NCBI GenBank assembly: GCA_001310715.1
Contig: BAXV01000045.1
Location: forward strand, 1 to 32,053
DNA from: Pseudovibrio sp. JCM 19062
GTDB lineage: Bacteria > Pseudomonadota > Alphaproteobacteria > Rhizobiales > Stappiaceae
Reading direction: 5' to 3'
DNA: 32,053 bases
The position numbers and the translations under genes were made by a program. Under the pieces are notes generated by a model. It ran no database searches and was not told the origin of the DNA. It saw only the letters and a list, made by a program, of their open reading frames with translations. Below are positions 1-8,887 of the stretch, in pieces. Every line of letters begins with the position of its first letter. The stretch's first letter is position 1.

Positions 1-1
1 T

Positions 2-463
2 TCTGGTGTGTGGGAGGAGAGGGCACCTCTGGTCGTGCGGGCCTATGGGTTTTGCGTTATGAGCGCGCCTTACGTGCTGGCCGTTGCCGGTTTGCTGACG
101 GCGCTGTATCTGCGGCAGGCGGTGAACATTGCGCGGACCATGAAGGATCGCTGCCTGCTTGCAACCACGGCGATCCTGACGATGCCGATCAACGGGTTTC
201 ACAAAGGAGACTGGTGGGTGTCGCTGTGTTCCGTCACGGTGACGGTTTTTCCACCGCTGCTCTATATCGGGCTTGTCTCACTGGGACAGCCCCTCTCCAT
301 CTTGGGATTGGGGCTTTGTGTTGGTGCCTACCTATTTTGCCTTGTTCAACGTCAGATGCTGCTTATCGCTCAAAACAGCAACTTCCTTCAGGAGCGCATC
401 TCCGAACTTGTCAGCATGGCGCAGATCGTGACAGGCAAGAGCAAGAACAACGATGCCCCGTAG
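2..463 (+). CDS. Multi-pass membrane protein, C-terminal part, function unknown
   Basis: The frame is open to the left edge, so the gene is probably cut by the window; a GTG at 8 is the first in-window start. About four hydrophobic segments are visible, at roughly residues 15-38, 48-62, 68-92 and 96-115. A short polar tail follows (NFLQERISELVSMAQIV, then lysine and asparagine) that could be the start of a helical linker, as in the sensor part of a signalling protein, but no catalytic motif is present. It ends 12 bases before the convergent Lrp-family gene. I do not recognise the family. Because other genes here carry single-base errors, the stop at 461-463 might itself be false. Confidence 0.55.
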   Translation, partial: SGVWEERAPLVVRAYGFCVMSAPYVLAVAGLLTALYLRQAVNIARTMKDRCLLATTAILTMPINGFHKGDWWVSLCSVTVTVFPPLLYIGLVSLGQPLSILGLGLCVGAYLFCLVQRQMLLIAQNSNFLQERISELVSMAQIVTGKSKNNDAP

Positions 464-475
464 GGCTGTTGCTGT

Positions 476-1005
476 CTAATCGTTTTCAACGATGGCTTCC
501 AGATGCTGCAGTGGTAGCGGGCCGTTTGCTTGAGCGTGCGGATTGCGAAGTTGGAGCGCACGTCTTCAACGCCGTCGAGTGTCATCAGGAAGTCAGAGAG
601 GAAGACATCGTAGGCTTCCAGTGTTGGGACAACGATTTCAGCAAGGATATCGGACTGACCGGAGACAAGGTGGCAGGAGACGACCTCGGGCTGGGAGGTG
701 ACGCGATCAATGATGGACATGATCTGCGCTCTGCTTTGCTTGCCCACGCGCATCTCAACAAAAACTGTCATGCCAAGGCCAACTGTTTTGCGGTTGACGG
801 ATGCCTGATAGCCGTTGATCACGCCGCTGTCTTCAAGGTTTTTGACGCGGCGCAGGCACGGGGAGGGAGACAAGGCAACCTTGCCTGCCAGCTCTACATT
901 GGTCAGGCGTCCGTCTTCCTGAAGGCTTTTGAGGATCTCCAGGTCAATCTTGTCGAGCGATGATTTTGGCATAAATATATGATTTTCGTCTGTTTCGAGG
1001 GACAT
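476..1005 (-). CDS. Lrp/AsnC-family transcriptional regulator, frame broken near the C-terminus
   Basis: This is a DNA-binding regulator of the Lrp/AsnC (feast/famine) family. The N-terminal winged helix-turn-helix is clear: LDKIDLEILKSLQEDGRL, then LSPSPCLRRVKNLEDSGVI. It is followed by the RAM/ligand-binding fold (VVSCHLVSGQSDILAEIVV). The frame as given runs on to 388, but after IRTLKQT the protein becomes nonsense. Adding one C to the CC at 522-523 (plus strand) restores a normal ending, GPLPLQHLEAIVEND, with the stop at 476-478. The product would be 165 residues from the ATG at 972, or 176 from the ATG at 1005; neither has a convincing ribosome site, and 972 fits family length better. 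Lrp-family proteins often control themselves and an adjacent amino-acid gene, but the target here is unknown. Confidence 0.9.
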
Positions 1006-1592
1006 TATTGCGGAAGCTACGGCGTTTATCCCAGTTCCGCAAGCTGTGTTGACTGTTTAGAGTGTCTTTCGGTCTTCGTTCATGCAGCGCTGTTTCTGGC
1101 TCATCTGAAAATTCCATTCAAAGCTGACAGGTTCATCATAACAGTTTCGGGCATGTACCGTGGTTGTGCGCACCTTCAAGAAGGTCGGGTTAAGGCGGTC
1201 TGGTTGGAAGGATTATAAATTACGAAGGTGCCATCCTCCAATCGGGACGATTGCTGAATTGTCGAGAATTTCTCAATGACCTTGCTTAGGGAAGCCTCTT
1301 TTCCTCCGCAACTAAGAAGAACTACTAGGATTAGCCGTGGTGGTTGGGGATGAACTGGCGGGAGGCGTGGTAGTGGGTAGCGCTGGGTGATGAGCTGTAT
1401 GGTGCGACGGCTGGCTTTGGAATGCAGACACAACCCAAAAGTGGGGTGCGATGCTGAGGCTTCAATCATAGCGGGTTCTTGCCAGTAACTTTTGTCGGAA
1501 CGCGTGGATTATTGCTGAATTTGTGCGGATTAGGCGATTGGTTGGAGTTAGCGGCTAGCGTCTTCGGTGATTTTTCGTTACCGGTTTGTTCT
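1006..1592. other. Non-coding region between lrp and ruvC
   Basis: This is 587 bases with no convincing gene. Open frames at 979-1218 (+) and 1176-1469 (-) have unusual composition and no recognisable domain. The left end holds a dyad (see 1008-1042). I see no tRNA, no hairpin followed by a T run and no transposon remnant. In many relatives a yebC-type gene precedes ruvC; it is absent here. Confidence 0.6.
1008..1042. promoter_or_regulatory. 8-bp inverted repeat next to the lrp start, candidate operator
   Basis: TTGCGGAA at 1008-1015 is the exact inverse of TTCCGCAA at 1035-1042, with a 19-base spacer. It lies just upstream of the two possible lrp starts (972 and 1005, minus strand). Lrp-family regulators commonly bind dyads upstream of their own gene, so autoregulation is a reasonable inference. 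It could also be a hairpin in the leader. Confidence 0.35.
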
Positions 1593-2114
1593 ATGGATCA
1601 TTCAATTCGAATCATGGGTGTGGACCCTGGTCTCAGGTACACCGGTTGGGGCATTATTGATGCCAAAGGTAATCGCGTCAGCTTTATCGCAAGTGGCACG
1701 ATACAATCCAACAGCAAGTACTCCCTCGCAGAACGCCTCAAGCAGTTGTACACTGGCTTGCAGGAGGTGATTGAACGTTATGATCCGGCAGAGGCTGCCG
1801 TTGAGAATACGTTTGTGAACAAGGATGCGGGGGCGACGCTTAAACTGGGACAGGCGAGGGGGATCGCACTGCTTGTGCCATCCCTGCATAATCTCGTGGT
1901 TTCAGAATACGCTCCCAATCTGGTGAAGAAGACCGTGGTGGGCACAGGGCACGCTGATAAAGAACAGATCCGTATGATGGTGAAGGTGTTGATGCCGAAG
2001 GCGACGTTTAATTCGGACGACGCGGCGGATGCGCTGGCGATTGCGATCTGCCATAGTCATCACAGAGGTAGTATAACGGGCCGTCTGGCCGCAGCGGAGG
2101 CGCGTTTGAAATGA
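1593..2114 (+). CDS. ruvC: Holliday junction resolvase RuvC
   Basis: RuvC is the dimeric endonuclease that cuts Holliday junctions delivered by RuvAB during recombinational repair. The 173-residue protein has the RNase H-like fold: the first acidic residue in GVDPGL (Asp11), Glu71 in [11 protein letters not shown], the conserved [10 protein letters not shown] stretch, and the C-terminal acidic pair in [10 protein letters not shown] (Asp143, Asp146). The frame is open upstream to 1479, but family length and the motif position favour ATG 1593, although no good ribosome site precedes it. Its TGA overlaps the ruvA ATG by four bases (ATGA), so translation is probably coupled. The frame is intact. 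Confidence 0.97.
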   Translation: MDHSIRIMGVDPGLRYTGWGIIDAKGNRVSFIASGTIQSNSKYSLAERLKQLYTGLQEVIERYDPAEAAVENTFVNKDAGATLKLGQARGIALLVPSLHNLVVSEYAPNLVKKTVVGTGHADKEQIRMMVKVLMPKATFNSDDAADALAIAICHSHHRGSITGRLAAAEARLK

Positions 2115-2724
2115 TCGGAAAACTCAAGGGTGTCGTTGACAGTTACGGCGATGACTTTGTGCTGCTGGATGTGCACGGGGTTTGCTATCAGGTGCATTGC
2201 CCCTCTCGCGTGTTGCAGCAGTTGCCGCGTGTGGGCGAAGCTGCGGTGCTCGCCATTGAAACCATGGTGCGCGAAGACATGATCAAACTCTTCGGTTTTT
2301 CCGAGGATAATGAGCGCGAATGGTTCCGCATTTTGATGACGGTTCAGGGTGTTGGCGCGAAGGTTGCGCTGGGCATTTTGGGTATTATGCGGCTTCTGAA
2401 GTGGCGAACGCGATTGCGTTGGGCGACAAGACCGCGATCACGCGGGCGCCGGGTGTTGGCAAGCGCGTTGCTGAACGTATCGTGACGGAGCTGAAAGATA
2501 AGGCACCGGCCTTTGCTTCTATTGAAGATGATACGATCGCTGTTTCCCAAAGTGTTGCGGAAAATGTGGCATCCCGTCCGGTGGCAGACGCTGTCTCGGC
2601 TCTTTCCAATCTTGGTTACCAGCCTGCTCAGGCTGCGGCGGCTGTAGCAGCTGCTGTGAAAGCAGCGGGTGAAGACGCGAGCGCTGAAAAACTTATTCGC
2701 CTCGGCCTTAAGGAACTTGCATAA
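2111..2724 (+). CDS. ruvA: Holliday junction branch-migration protein RuvA (one frame break)
   Basis: RuvA binds the four-way junction and loads the RuvB motor. The N-terminal OB fold ([20 protein letters not shown]) and helix-hairpin-helix segments ([32 protein letters not shown]) are evident, followed by a flexible linker and the C-terminal RuvB-binding domain ([16 protein letters not shown]). The frame breaks at 2390: restoring one C gives [17 protein letters not shown] and a 204-residue protein, the normal length. The final TAA shares a base with the ruvB ATG. The two halves as given (to 2485, and from 2320) are pieces of one gene. Confidence 0.95.
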
Positions 2725-3767
2725 TGAATGAGGGTGAGGATCGCCTTGTTACTCCGGAAATTCGGGGTGACGAAATCGATAGCGGAACGCGTCCCCAAAC
2801 GCTGGATGACTTTACCGGACAGGCGCAGGCGCGTGAGAACCTGAAGGTTTCATCGGTGCTGCAAAAGCGCGGAGTGAAGCGCTGGACCATGTGTTGTTTG
2901 TTGGGCCTCCGGGCTTGGCAAGACGACGCTTGCTCAGATCATGGCGCGTGAGCTTGGCGTGAACTTTCGCGCGACCTCTGGTCCTGTGATTGCAAAGGCT
3001 GGTGATCTTGCTGCTTTGCTGACCAATCTGGAAGATCGGGACGTCCTGTTCATTGACGAAATCCACCGTCTCAACCTGCGGTTGAGGAGGTGCTGTATCC
3101 GGCCATGGAAGATTATCAGCTTGATTTGATCATCGGTGAGGGGCCTGCCGCGCGGTCTGTGAAGATTGATCTGGCCAAGTTTACGCTGGTTGCTGCAACC
3201 ACTCGTATCGGCTTGCTGACCACGCCATTGCGTGACCGTTTTGGTATTCCGGTTCGCCTGGAGTTTTATACGCCGGAAGAGCTGGAACTGATTGTGAAGC
3301 GCGGTGCGCGGCTGTTGGGAATCGGTATGAGTGATACTGGTGCTCGAGAAATTGCCAAGCGCTCCCGTGGAACACCGCGTATTGCCGGACGTTTGTTACG
3401 CCGTGTGCGCGACTTTGCAATTGTGGCAGGGGATGCCGAGATAGATAAGGGGCTTGCTGACCGATCCTTGCGGCAGCTCGAGGTCGACAGTGCTGGCTTT
3501 GACAGTCTGGACCGCCGCTATCTGAAGCAGATTGCTCTGAATTTTGGTGGTGGTCCTGTTGGGATTGAGACGATTGCCGCTGCGCTTTCTGAACCACGGG
3601 ATGCAATTGAAGAGATTGTCGAGCCCTATTTGATCCAGAACGGGTATTTGCAACGCACGCCGCGCGGGCGAATCTTGACGCCAATCGCGTTCAAACACCT
3701 TGGTTTGGCGGTGCCGGATAATCCAAATGCGCCGCAGATGGCCCTCTTTGAACATGATGAAGACTAA
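2724..3767 (+). CDS. ruvB: Holliday junction branch-migration ATPase RuvB (three frame breaks)
   Basis: RuvB is the hexameric AAA+ motor of the RuvABC resolvasome. The pieces read in order: [16 protein letters not shown], Walker A ([12 protein letters not shown] once corrected), Walker B ([12 protein letters not shown]), sensor 1 ([19 protein letters not shown]), and the sensor 2 and winged-helix region ([37 protein letters not shown]). Three single-base losses break the frame: a T at 2848-2850, a G at 2917-2918 and a C at 3075-3076. Correcting them gives 348 residues, the usual size. All three lie in the first third, which holds the ATP site. It overlaps ruvA by one base; ybgC starts nine bases after its stop. 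Confidence 0.95.
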
Positions 3768-3776
3768 TAGGTAGCC

Positions 3777-4238
3777 ATGAGCCAGAAAAAAACCGAGACA
3801 AATTGGCCCGATCTGACAGGGCGGATTGACGGCACCGAGCACATTTTGCCGGTGCGTGTTTATTATGAGGATACGGACTTTTCAGGGGTCGTCTATCACG
3901 CCGCTTATTTGAAGTTCATGGAGCGTGGACGGACCGAGCTGTTGCGCATGCTGGGTGTCCATCATCATGAGCTGGATGCAGGCAAGCACGGTGAGCCTCT
4001 GGCCTTTGCTGTGCGTCACATGGATATTGATTTTCTCAAGCCTGCACGAATCGATGATGTGCTTGAAGTCTATACGGATATCAGTGAGGTGAAGGGTGTC
4101 CGGTTGTTTATCAGCCAGCGCGTGATGCGTGGTGACGAAATTTTGATCAAAGCCAGTGTGACTGCTGTGGCTATTTCTGCGGAAGGAAAACCGCGCAGAT
4201 TGCCGACCGAACTAATTGCCCAAATGAAGGGCGAATAA
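3777..4238 (+). CDS. ybgC: YbgC acyl-CoA thioesterase of the Tol-Pal cluster
   Basis: This is a hot-dog-fold acyl-CoA thioesterase of the 4-hydroxybenzoyl-CoA thioesterase type, the usual first member of tol-pal clusters. The active-site segment YYEDTDFSGVVYHAAYL (about residues 29-44) and the helix MERGRTELLR are well conserved, and the C-terminal strand region has the expected FISQRVMRGDEILIKA. It has 153 residues, an intact frame and a stop at 4238. It sits between ruvB and tolQ, close behind ruvB, and probably shares its transcript. Its role in Tol function is poorly defined; links to phospholipid metabolism have been proposed for the family. Confidence 0.93.
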   Translation: MSQKKTETNWPDLTGRIDGTEHILPVRVYYEDTDFSGVVYHAAYLKFMERGRTELLRMLGVHHHELDAGKHGEPLAFAVRHMDIDFLKPARIDDVLEVYTDISEVKGVRLFISQRVMRGDEILIKASVTAVAISAEGKPRRLPTELIAQMKGE

Positions 4239-4358
4239 GCCCGAAAACCCTTGTCAAAAATCACCGATATTTATTCAAAGTAATCTGGACTGGAAACCTT
4301 TTAATCCTTCAGTAACCTTAAGCAGGTCTTTTCATTATTGCCTTCAATGCAGGCCGTA

Positions 4359-4381
4359 GTCGAAGTTTCGCCAAATTCGAC
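4359..4381. promoter_or_regulatory. 6-bp inverted repeat in the ybgC-tolQ gap
   Basis: GTCGAA (4359-4364) and TTCGAC (4376-4381) form a perfect dyad with an 11-base spacer, in the 245-base gap ahead of tolQ. It could be an operator for the tol operon or a small RNA hairpin. No T run follows, so a terminator is unlikely. The rest of the gap shows nothing I can assign. Confidence 0.25.
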
Positions 4382-4483
4382 AGGCAGGAAGGCTACTAAA
4401 TGTTTAATAGACTGGTTGTGTTCATGGCAGGGGTACTACCGTGAGCCGGTCTTTGGGTTATCAGGGCAAGAGGTCCTTATTAC

Positions 4484-5268
4484 ATGAACTGTAAGGTGAT
4501 GAAACTCGTTGTGGCGATGAGCACAGCGCTGGCAAGCACTATGCCATTGGCAGCAATGGCGCAGGGCGTTGAGTCCGTTGAGCTGGGCGCAGCTCCAGGC
4601 GCGGGCTTGTCCTATATTTCGCTCTTTATGGAGCGGACATTGTCGTCAAGCTGGTGATGATCGGTCTGATTGCTGCTTCTGTGTGGAGCTGGGCGATTAT
4701 CTTTGACAAGGTCGTCCTTTATTCCCGTTCCCGTCGCCAGATGAGCCGTTTTGAGAACGTGTTCTGGTCCGGTCAGTCTCTTGAAGAGCTGTATAAGTCC
4801 TTATCGTCCCGCGCGAATAACGGGATGTCAGCGTTGTTTGTAGCGGCGATGCGCGAGTGGAAACGCTCCCACGAAGGGGAGCACCCTGCGATTGCCAGCC
4901 TGCAGCAGCGTATTGACCGCGTGATGGATCTGACCATCTCCCGCGAAGTTGAGCGCCTTGAAAAACGGCTGTTGTTTCTTGCGACCATCGGCAGTGCGGC
5001 TCCGTTTATCGGCCTGTTTGGTACGGTTTGGGGCATCATGAATGCGTTTACCTCCATTGCTGCTTCCAAAAACACCAACCTTGCCGTCGTGGCACCAGGT
5101 ATTGCCGAGGCGCTGTTTGCGACCGGTCTTGGCCTGATTGCCGCTATTCCGGCGGTTATTGCCTATAACAAATTGCAGAGTGACAGTGGCAAGCTGGCTG
5201 CGCGCATGGAAGGGTTTGCAGACGAGTTTTCTGCCATTCTTTCTCGTCGTATCGATGAGCGAGCGTAA
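4484..5268 (+). CDS. tolQ: TolQ inner-membrane motor protein (one frame break)
   Basis: TolQ is the MotA/ExbB-type proton-channel subunit that with TolR energises TolA. The corrected protein has a first membrane helix (VKLVMIGLIAASVWSWAIIF), a cytoplasmic domain, and two further helices around TIGSAAPFIGLFGTVWGIM and AVVAPGIAEALFATGLGLIAAIPAVIAYN, where the family's channel-lining residues lie. One G is missing at 4633; restoring it joins ...YISLFMEADIVV to the remainder. ATG 4484 has an AGAGG nine bases upstream and gives 261 residues with a signal-like N-terminus. ATG 4556 gives 237 residues, closer to family norms. The start is therefore uncertain. tolR follows after three bases. Confidence 0.93.
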
Positions 5269-5271
5269 CCC

Positions 5272-5727
5272 ATGGGTATGAGCACAGGAGCGGCCGGTGG
5301 TGGACGTGCAAGCGGCAGACGTGGTCGTCGCAGGCACTCTCATGCACCGATGAGCGAGATCAACGTAACGCCAATGGTGGACGTGATGCTGGTGCTGCTG
5401 ATCATCTTTATGGTGGCAGCTCCCTTGCTGACAGTTGGCGTGCCAATTGACTTGCCTGAAACCCGCGCAAAGGCGATGGAAGGCGATACCGAGCCGATAG
5501 CGATTTCAGTGAAGTCTGATGGGGCGGTGTACATTCAGGACACCGAAATCCCGGTTGACGAGCTGATCGCGAAGCTCGGGGCAATTGCCGAGAATGGTTA
5601 CAACGAGCGTATCTACGTGCGTGGTGATCAGGACGCTGATTATGGAATCATCATGAAAGTTATGGGTCAGATCAATGCTGCCGGATACAAGCGCATTGGA
5701 CTCGTCACTCTAGAGGAGCAGGGTTAA
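5272..5727 (+). CDS. tolR: TolR, ExbD-family Tol motor subunit
   Basis: TolR is a single-pass inner-membrane protein with a periplasmic domain. It forms the proton-motive-force motor with TolQ. The frame is intact (151 residues). A basic N-terminus (RRGRRRH) precedes SEINVTPMVDVMLVLLIIFMV, where the aspartate in PMVDVML is the proton-carrying residue conserved in ExbD/TolR. The periplasmic part starts at TVGVPIDLPETRAKAM and ends with a typical VMGQINAAGYKRIGLVT strand-helix. It lies three bases after tolQ and five before tolA, as expected for one operon. Confidence 0.96.
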   Translation: MGMSTGAAGGGRASGRRGRRRHSHAPMSEINVTPMVDVMLVLLIIFMVAAPLLTVGVPIDLPETRAKAMEGDTEPIAISVKSDGAVYIQDTEIPVDELIAKLGAIAENGYNERIYVRGDQDADYGIIMKVMGQINAAGYKRIGLVTLEEQG

Positions 5728-5732
5728 CCGGG

Positions 5733-6654
5733 ATGCGTGCAGGTCTTATCGCATCGCTAGCTGTTCACGTGGTCGTGCTTGTTGCCGGAGCGCTTTCGCT
5801 CAACTTCGGCAAGGAGTTGACCACTGCACCGGTGGATTCACTGCCCGTGGATCTTGTGCCCGTAAGCGAGCTGACCAAGCTGCAGTTGGCACAAAGGACG
5901 CGAAGGAAATCAAAGAAGCTGCATTGCAGCCGACCAAGAAGCCTGCAGAAAAGCCTGAGCCGGAGAAAAAGACCGGTGAGGCGAAGAAAGAGGTGAAGAA
6001 GGTTCAGGAAGCCAAGAGGGAAGTGCAGCAGGCAGAAACGCCTCCGCCGCCCCCTCCAGCACCTGCTGAGCCAGAGCCAGCTCCCAAGGAACAGCCAAAA
6101 GAGAAGGCTCCTGCGGAAACTGCAGAACTTGGTCCTGAGATAGAGAAAGTCGAAGAGCCGAAGAAACTCGTAACCGTTCGTCCTCGTACCAAGCCAACAC
6201 CTCCAGCGCGCCCAAAAGCGCCGAAGAAGGAAGAGGACTTCAATACGAAGATGGCGGCTTTGTTGAACAAGACCAATGAAAAGTCGAGCGGGACTGCAAA
6301 GTCTGCCAAACCGGCTTCCCTCGGGTCTGAACTGGGTCAACCCAACGTGAAAATGAGCCAGTCTGAACTGGATGCTCTTCGCGGGCAGGTGGCACAGTGC
6401 TGGAATCCTCCTATGGGGGCTGCTGGAGCGGAAGACCTGACTGTTCGTCTACAATTCAACCTGAGCCGTACCGGTGAGGTTGAGGGGCAGGCGCGGGTTC
6501 TGAACTCAAGCAACAACCTGCATTCAAAGCTGCTGCAAGCAGTGCAGAGCGCGCAGTTTACCGCTGCGGTCCGTACTCTCTGCCAGCGGCTAAGTATGAA
6601 GCGTGGGAAACAGTTATCCTGAATTTTGATCCTCGCGAGCTGCTTGGATACTAG
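5733..6654 (+). CDS. tolA: TolA envelope-spanning protein (two frame breaks)
   Basis: TolA links the TolQR motor to Pal and TolB at the outer membrane. It begins with one membrane helix (AGLIASLAVHVVVLVAGAL), followed by a long Lys/Glu/Pro/Ala-rich helical and proline-rich domain (about residues 55-190), and a C-terminal globular domain. Two bases are missing: a G at 5888-5889 and a C at 6550. After correction the second half reads VQSRAVYRCGPYSLPAAKYE and ends DPRELLGY with the stop at 6652-6654, giving 307 residues. The cysteines in VAQCWNPP and YRCGPY probably form the disulphide typical of TolA C-terminal domains. As given, the frame stops early at 6622, which hides the true end. Confidence 0.92.
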
Positions 6655-6682
6655 GTATTGAGATTGAAAGGAGTTTAGGTCG

Positions 6683-8046
6683 ATGTCCTTTGTGATGGGG
6701 CTTAACCCAATGCGTACAACAGGAATCAAACAGCTGTGGCGTCGTGCATGCGGCTTAGTGGCTGCTGTCGTTGCTGTTGCTGCGATCTCTCAACCTGCAT
6801 ACGCCCTGATTGAGCTTGATATTACTCAGGCAACGTTGAGCCGATGCCGCTTGCAATTTCTCCCTTTGCTGGCTCCGGCTTGCAGGAAGACATGGCAGGA
6901 CAGATTTCTGCAGTGGTTGCAGCTGACTTGAAGCGCTCGGGCCTGTTCCGGCCCATTGATAATGCAGCGCATATTCAGCAGGGCATGAACGTTGGTACTA
7001 TGCCGCGCTTTGGTGATTGGAGAACCATTGGCTCTCAAGCTTTGGTGACCGGTTCAATTGCGCAGCAGCCGAACGGGCAAATTCGTGCGGAGTTTCGGTT
7101 GTGGGATGTGTTTGCAGGTCAGCAGTTGATCGGCCAGCAGTTCTACACCACACCTGAAAACTGGCGCCGTTTGGCGCATATCATTTCTGACGCGGTTTAC
7201 CAGCGCCTGACTGGTGAAAAGGGCTACTTTGATACCCGTGTTGTCTTCATTGACGAGAGCGGTCCAAAGGATGCCCGCCGGAAGCGTCTGGCGATCATGG
7301 ATCAGGACGGCGCGAATGTGCGTTATCTGACCCGTGGTGATGATCTGGTTCTGACACCCCGGTTTTCTCCTGTGTCTCAGGAAGTGACCTATATGTCTTA
7401 TGTGGGCGGTAATCCGCAGGTTTACCTGTTCAATATCGAGAGTGGTCAACGTGAGGTTCTGGGCAACTTCCCGGGTATGACGTTTGCGCCGCGCTTTTCG
7501 CCGGATGGTCAGAAGGTGATCATGAGCCTGCAGCAGGGCAGCAATGCAAACCTTTACCTGATGGATCTGCGGACGCGTCGGACAACTCGTCTGACCAACA
7601 CAGCTGCGATTGATACCAGTCCGTCCTTCTCTCCCGATGGACGCCGGGTGGTGTTTGAGAGTGACCGTGGTGGCTCGCAGCAGCTTTATGTGATGAATGC
7701 AAATGGCAGTGGTGCGGAGCGTATCTCCTTTGGGCCGGGCCAGTATTCTACGCCTGTGTGGTCTCCTCGTGGTGACTTGATTGCCTTTACCAAGGTGCAT
7801 CAGGGCCGCTTTATGATCGGCGTTATGCGTCCGGATGGTAAGGGGGAGCGTATCCTTACGGAGGGCTACCACAATGAGGGGCCAGCCTGGTCTCCAAACG
7901 GGCGTGTACTCACCTTCTTCCGCGATACGGTGGGCGAACAAGGCGGTCCTCAGGTCTGGACTGTTGATCTGACCGGCTACAATGAACAGCTGGTTCAGAC
8001 GCCAAATTTTGCATCCGATCCAGCGTGGTCACCGCTGCTCGACTAA
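6683..8046 (+). CDS. tolB: TolB periplasmic beta-propeller protein (one frame break)
   Basis: TolB is the periplasmic partner of Pal and TolA. An AAAGGAG about nine bases upstream supports ATG 6683. A signal peptide (basic start, hydrophobic core [12 protein letters not shown], ending near QPAYA) precedes the TolB N-terminal domain and a six-bladed propeller with repeated F/W-SPDG motifs ([50 protein letters not shown]). One G is missing at 6829-6830; restoring it gives [18 protein letters not shown], the conserved mature N-terminus, and 454 residues overall. A stem-loop follows the stop, then pal. Confidence 0.96.
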
Positions 8047-8049
8047 TCG

Positions 8050-8100
8050 TGAAGTCAGACCCCCGAAATTCCTACGGGATTTTGGGGGATTAGGACTTCA
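8050..8100 (+). other. Two-tier stem-loop between tolB and pal
   Basis: An outer 7-bp stem (TGAAGTC 8050-8056 with GACTTCA 8094-8100) encloses an inner 10-bp stem (CCCCCGAAAT 8060-8069 with ATTTTGGGGG 8079-8088, one G-T pair). The 9-base loop is 8070-8078. It starts four bases after the tolB stop. No U run follows, so it is not a classical terminator. It may stabilise the upstream transcript end or set differential expression of pal, which is usually far more abundant than its neighbours. Confidence 0.55.
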
Positions 8101-8187
8101 TTAACCAATGAAATCAAGTTAGTCTGATCCAAGATGGACTAGGGCTTTGTTAGACCCTCGGGGTTTGAGGGACAGGAGATTCAATAA

Positions 8188-8670
8188 ATGTCAAAGACAC
8201 AGTTCGCGCGCGGAGCGCGCTTTGCCGCTGTCGTGGGTCTGTGCCTCGTTGCTGCAGCTTGTGCGCAGACGCGCCCTGAACTTAACGGGACCAATAGTTC
8301 CGTTGCGGCTGGCTCCGGCCAGGACTTCGTTGTGAATGTTGGGGATCGTGTATTCTTCCTGAACAACCAGAGTTCGCTTAGTGCTGCAGCTCGTGGTGTG
8401 CTCGACAAGCAGGCCCGCTGGCTGGAACACTACAAGAACTACTCTATCACGATTGAAGGTCACGCTGATGAGCGCGGCACACGCCAGTACAACATTGCAC
8501 TGGGTGCTCGTCGTGCTTCTGCTGTTCGGGAATACCTTGTTGCAAAAGGCATTGACTCATCCCGTATCAAGACACTCTCTTATGGTAAAGAGCGTCCGGT
8601 TGCGGTTTGTAACGCGGCTTCCTGTTGGAGTCAGAACCGTCGTGCTGTGACCGTTCTGAACGGCCAGTAA
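8188..8670 (+). CDS. pal: Pal, peptidoglycan-associated lipoprotein
   Basis: Pal is an outer-membrane lipoprotein that holds peptidoglycan through an OmpA-like domain and binds TolB and TolA. The 160-residue protein starts behind an AGGAGA site. Its signal peptide ends at a lipobox-like VAAAC, making Cys25 the lipid anchor. The OmpA-like domain carries the peptidoglycan-binding motif ITIEGHADERGTRQYN and the following ALGARRASAVREYL helix, ending SQNRRAVTVLNGQ. The frame is intact. The terminator at 8696-8726 follows. Confidence 0.97.
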   Translation: MSKTQFARGARFAAVVGLCLVAAACAQTRPELNGTNSSVAAGSGQDFVVNVGDRVFFLNNQSSLSAAARGVLDKQARWLEHYKNYSITIEGHADERGTRQYNIALGARRASAVREYLVAKGIDSSRIKTLSYGKERPVAVCNAASCWSQNRRAVTVLNGQ

Positions 8671-8695
8671 TTGGTTTTGGTAGGCTGAAATATGG

Positions 8696-8726
8696 GAAGG
8701 CCTCTCGAATCTTGAGGGGCCTTTTC
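8696..8726 (+). terminator. Rho-independent terminator after pal
   Basis: AAGGCCTCTC pairs with GAGGGGCCTT across a short AT-rich loop and is followed by TTTTCT. It closes the tolQRAB-pal transcript, so cpoB probably has its own promoter in 8727-8887. Confidence 0.75.
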
Positions 8727-8887
8727 TACAGAAATTCCTGCATACTTGTGGGGGAACTGGAATTGGTCGGGGAGAAGCCGCAAATAGGCGAGAAACACTG
8801 AGTTTGTGCCCTATTTTCGTCTTTTCCTCTTGCCAAGAAATGAGAAAATCCGATCCCGACTTTAAAAGGGGTCTCAGGAGAAAATTG

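Noticed and set aside
10..963. A 317-codon plus-strand frame spanning the first gene and lrp
   Set aside because: It is antisense to the well-supported Lrp regulator and out of frame with the membrane protein; no domain is visible.
979..1469. Open frames at 979-1218 (+) and 1176-1469 (-) as genes
   Set aside because: No family motifs, no ribosome sites and unusual composition; they overlap each other.
7054..7941. A 295-codon open frame opposite tolB
   Set aside because: A shadow of the tolB coding strand without recognisable features.
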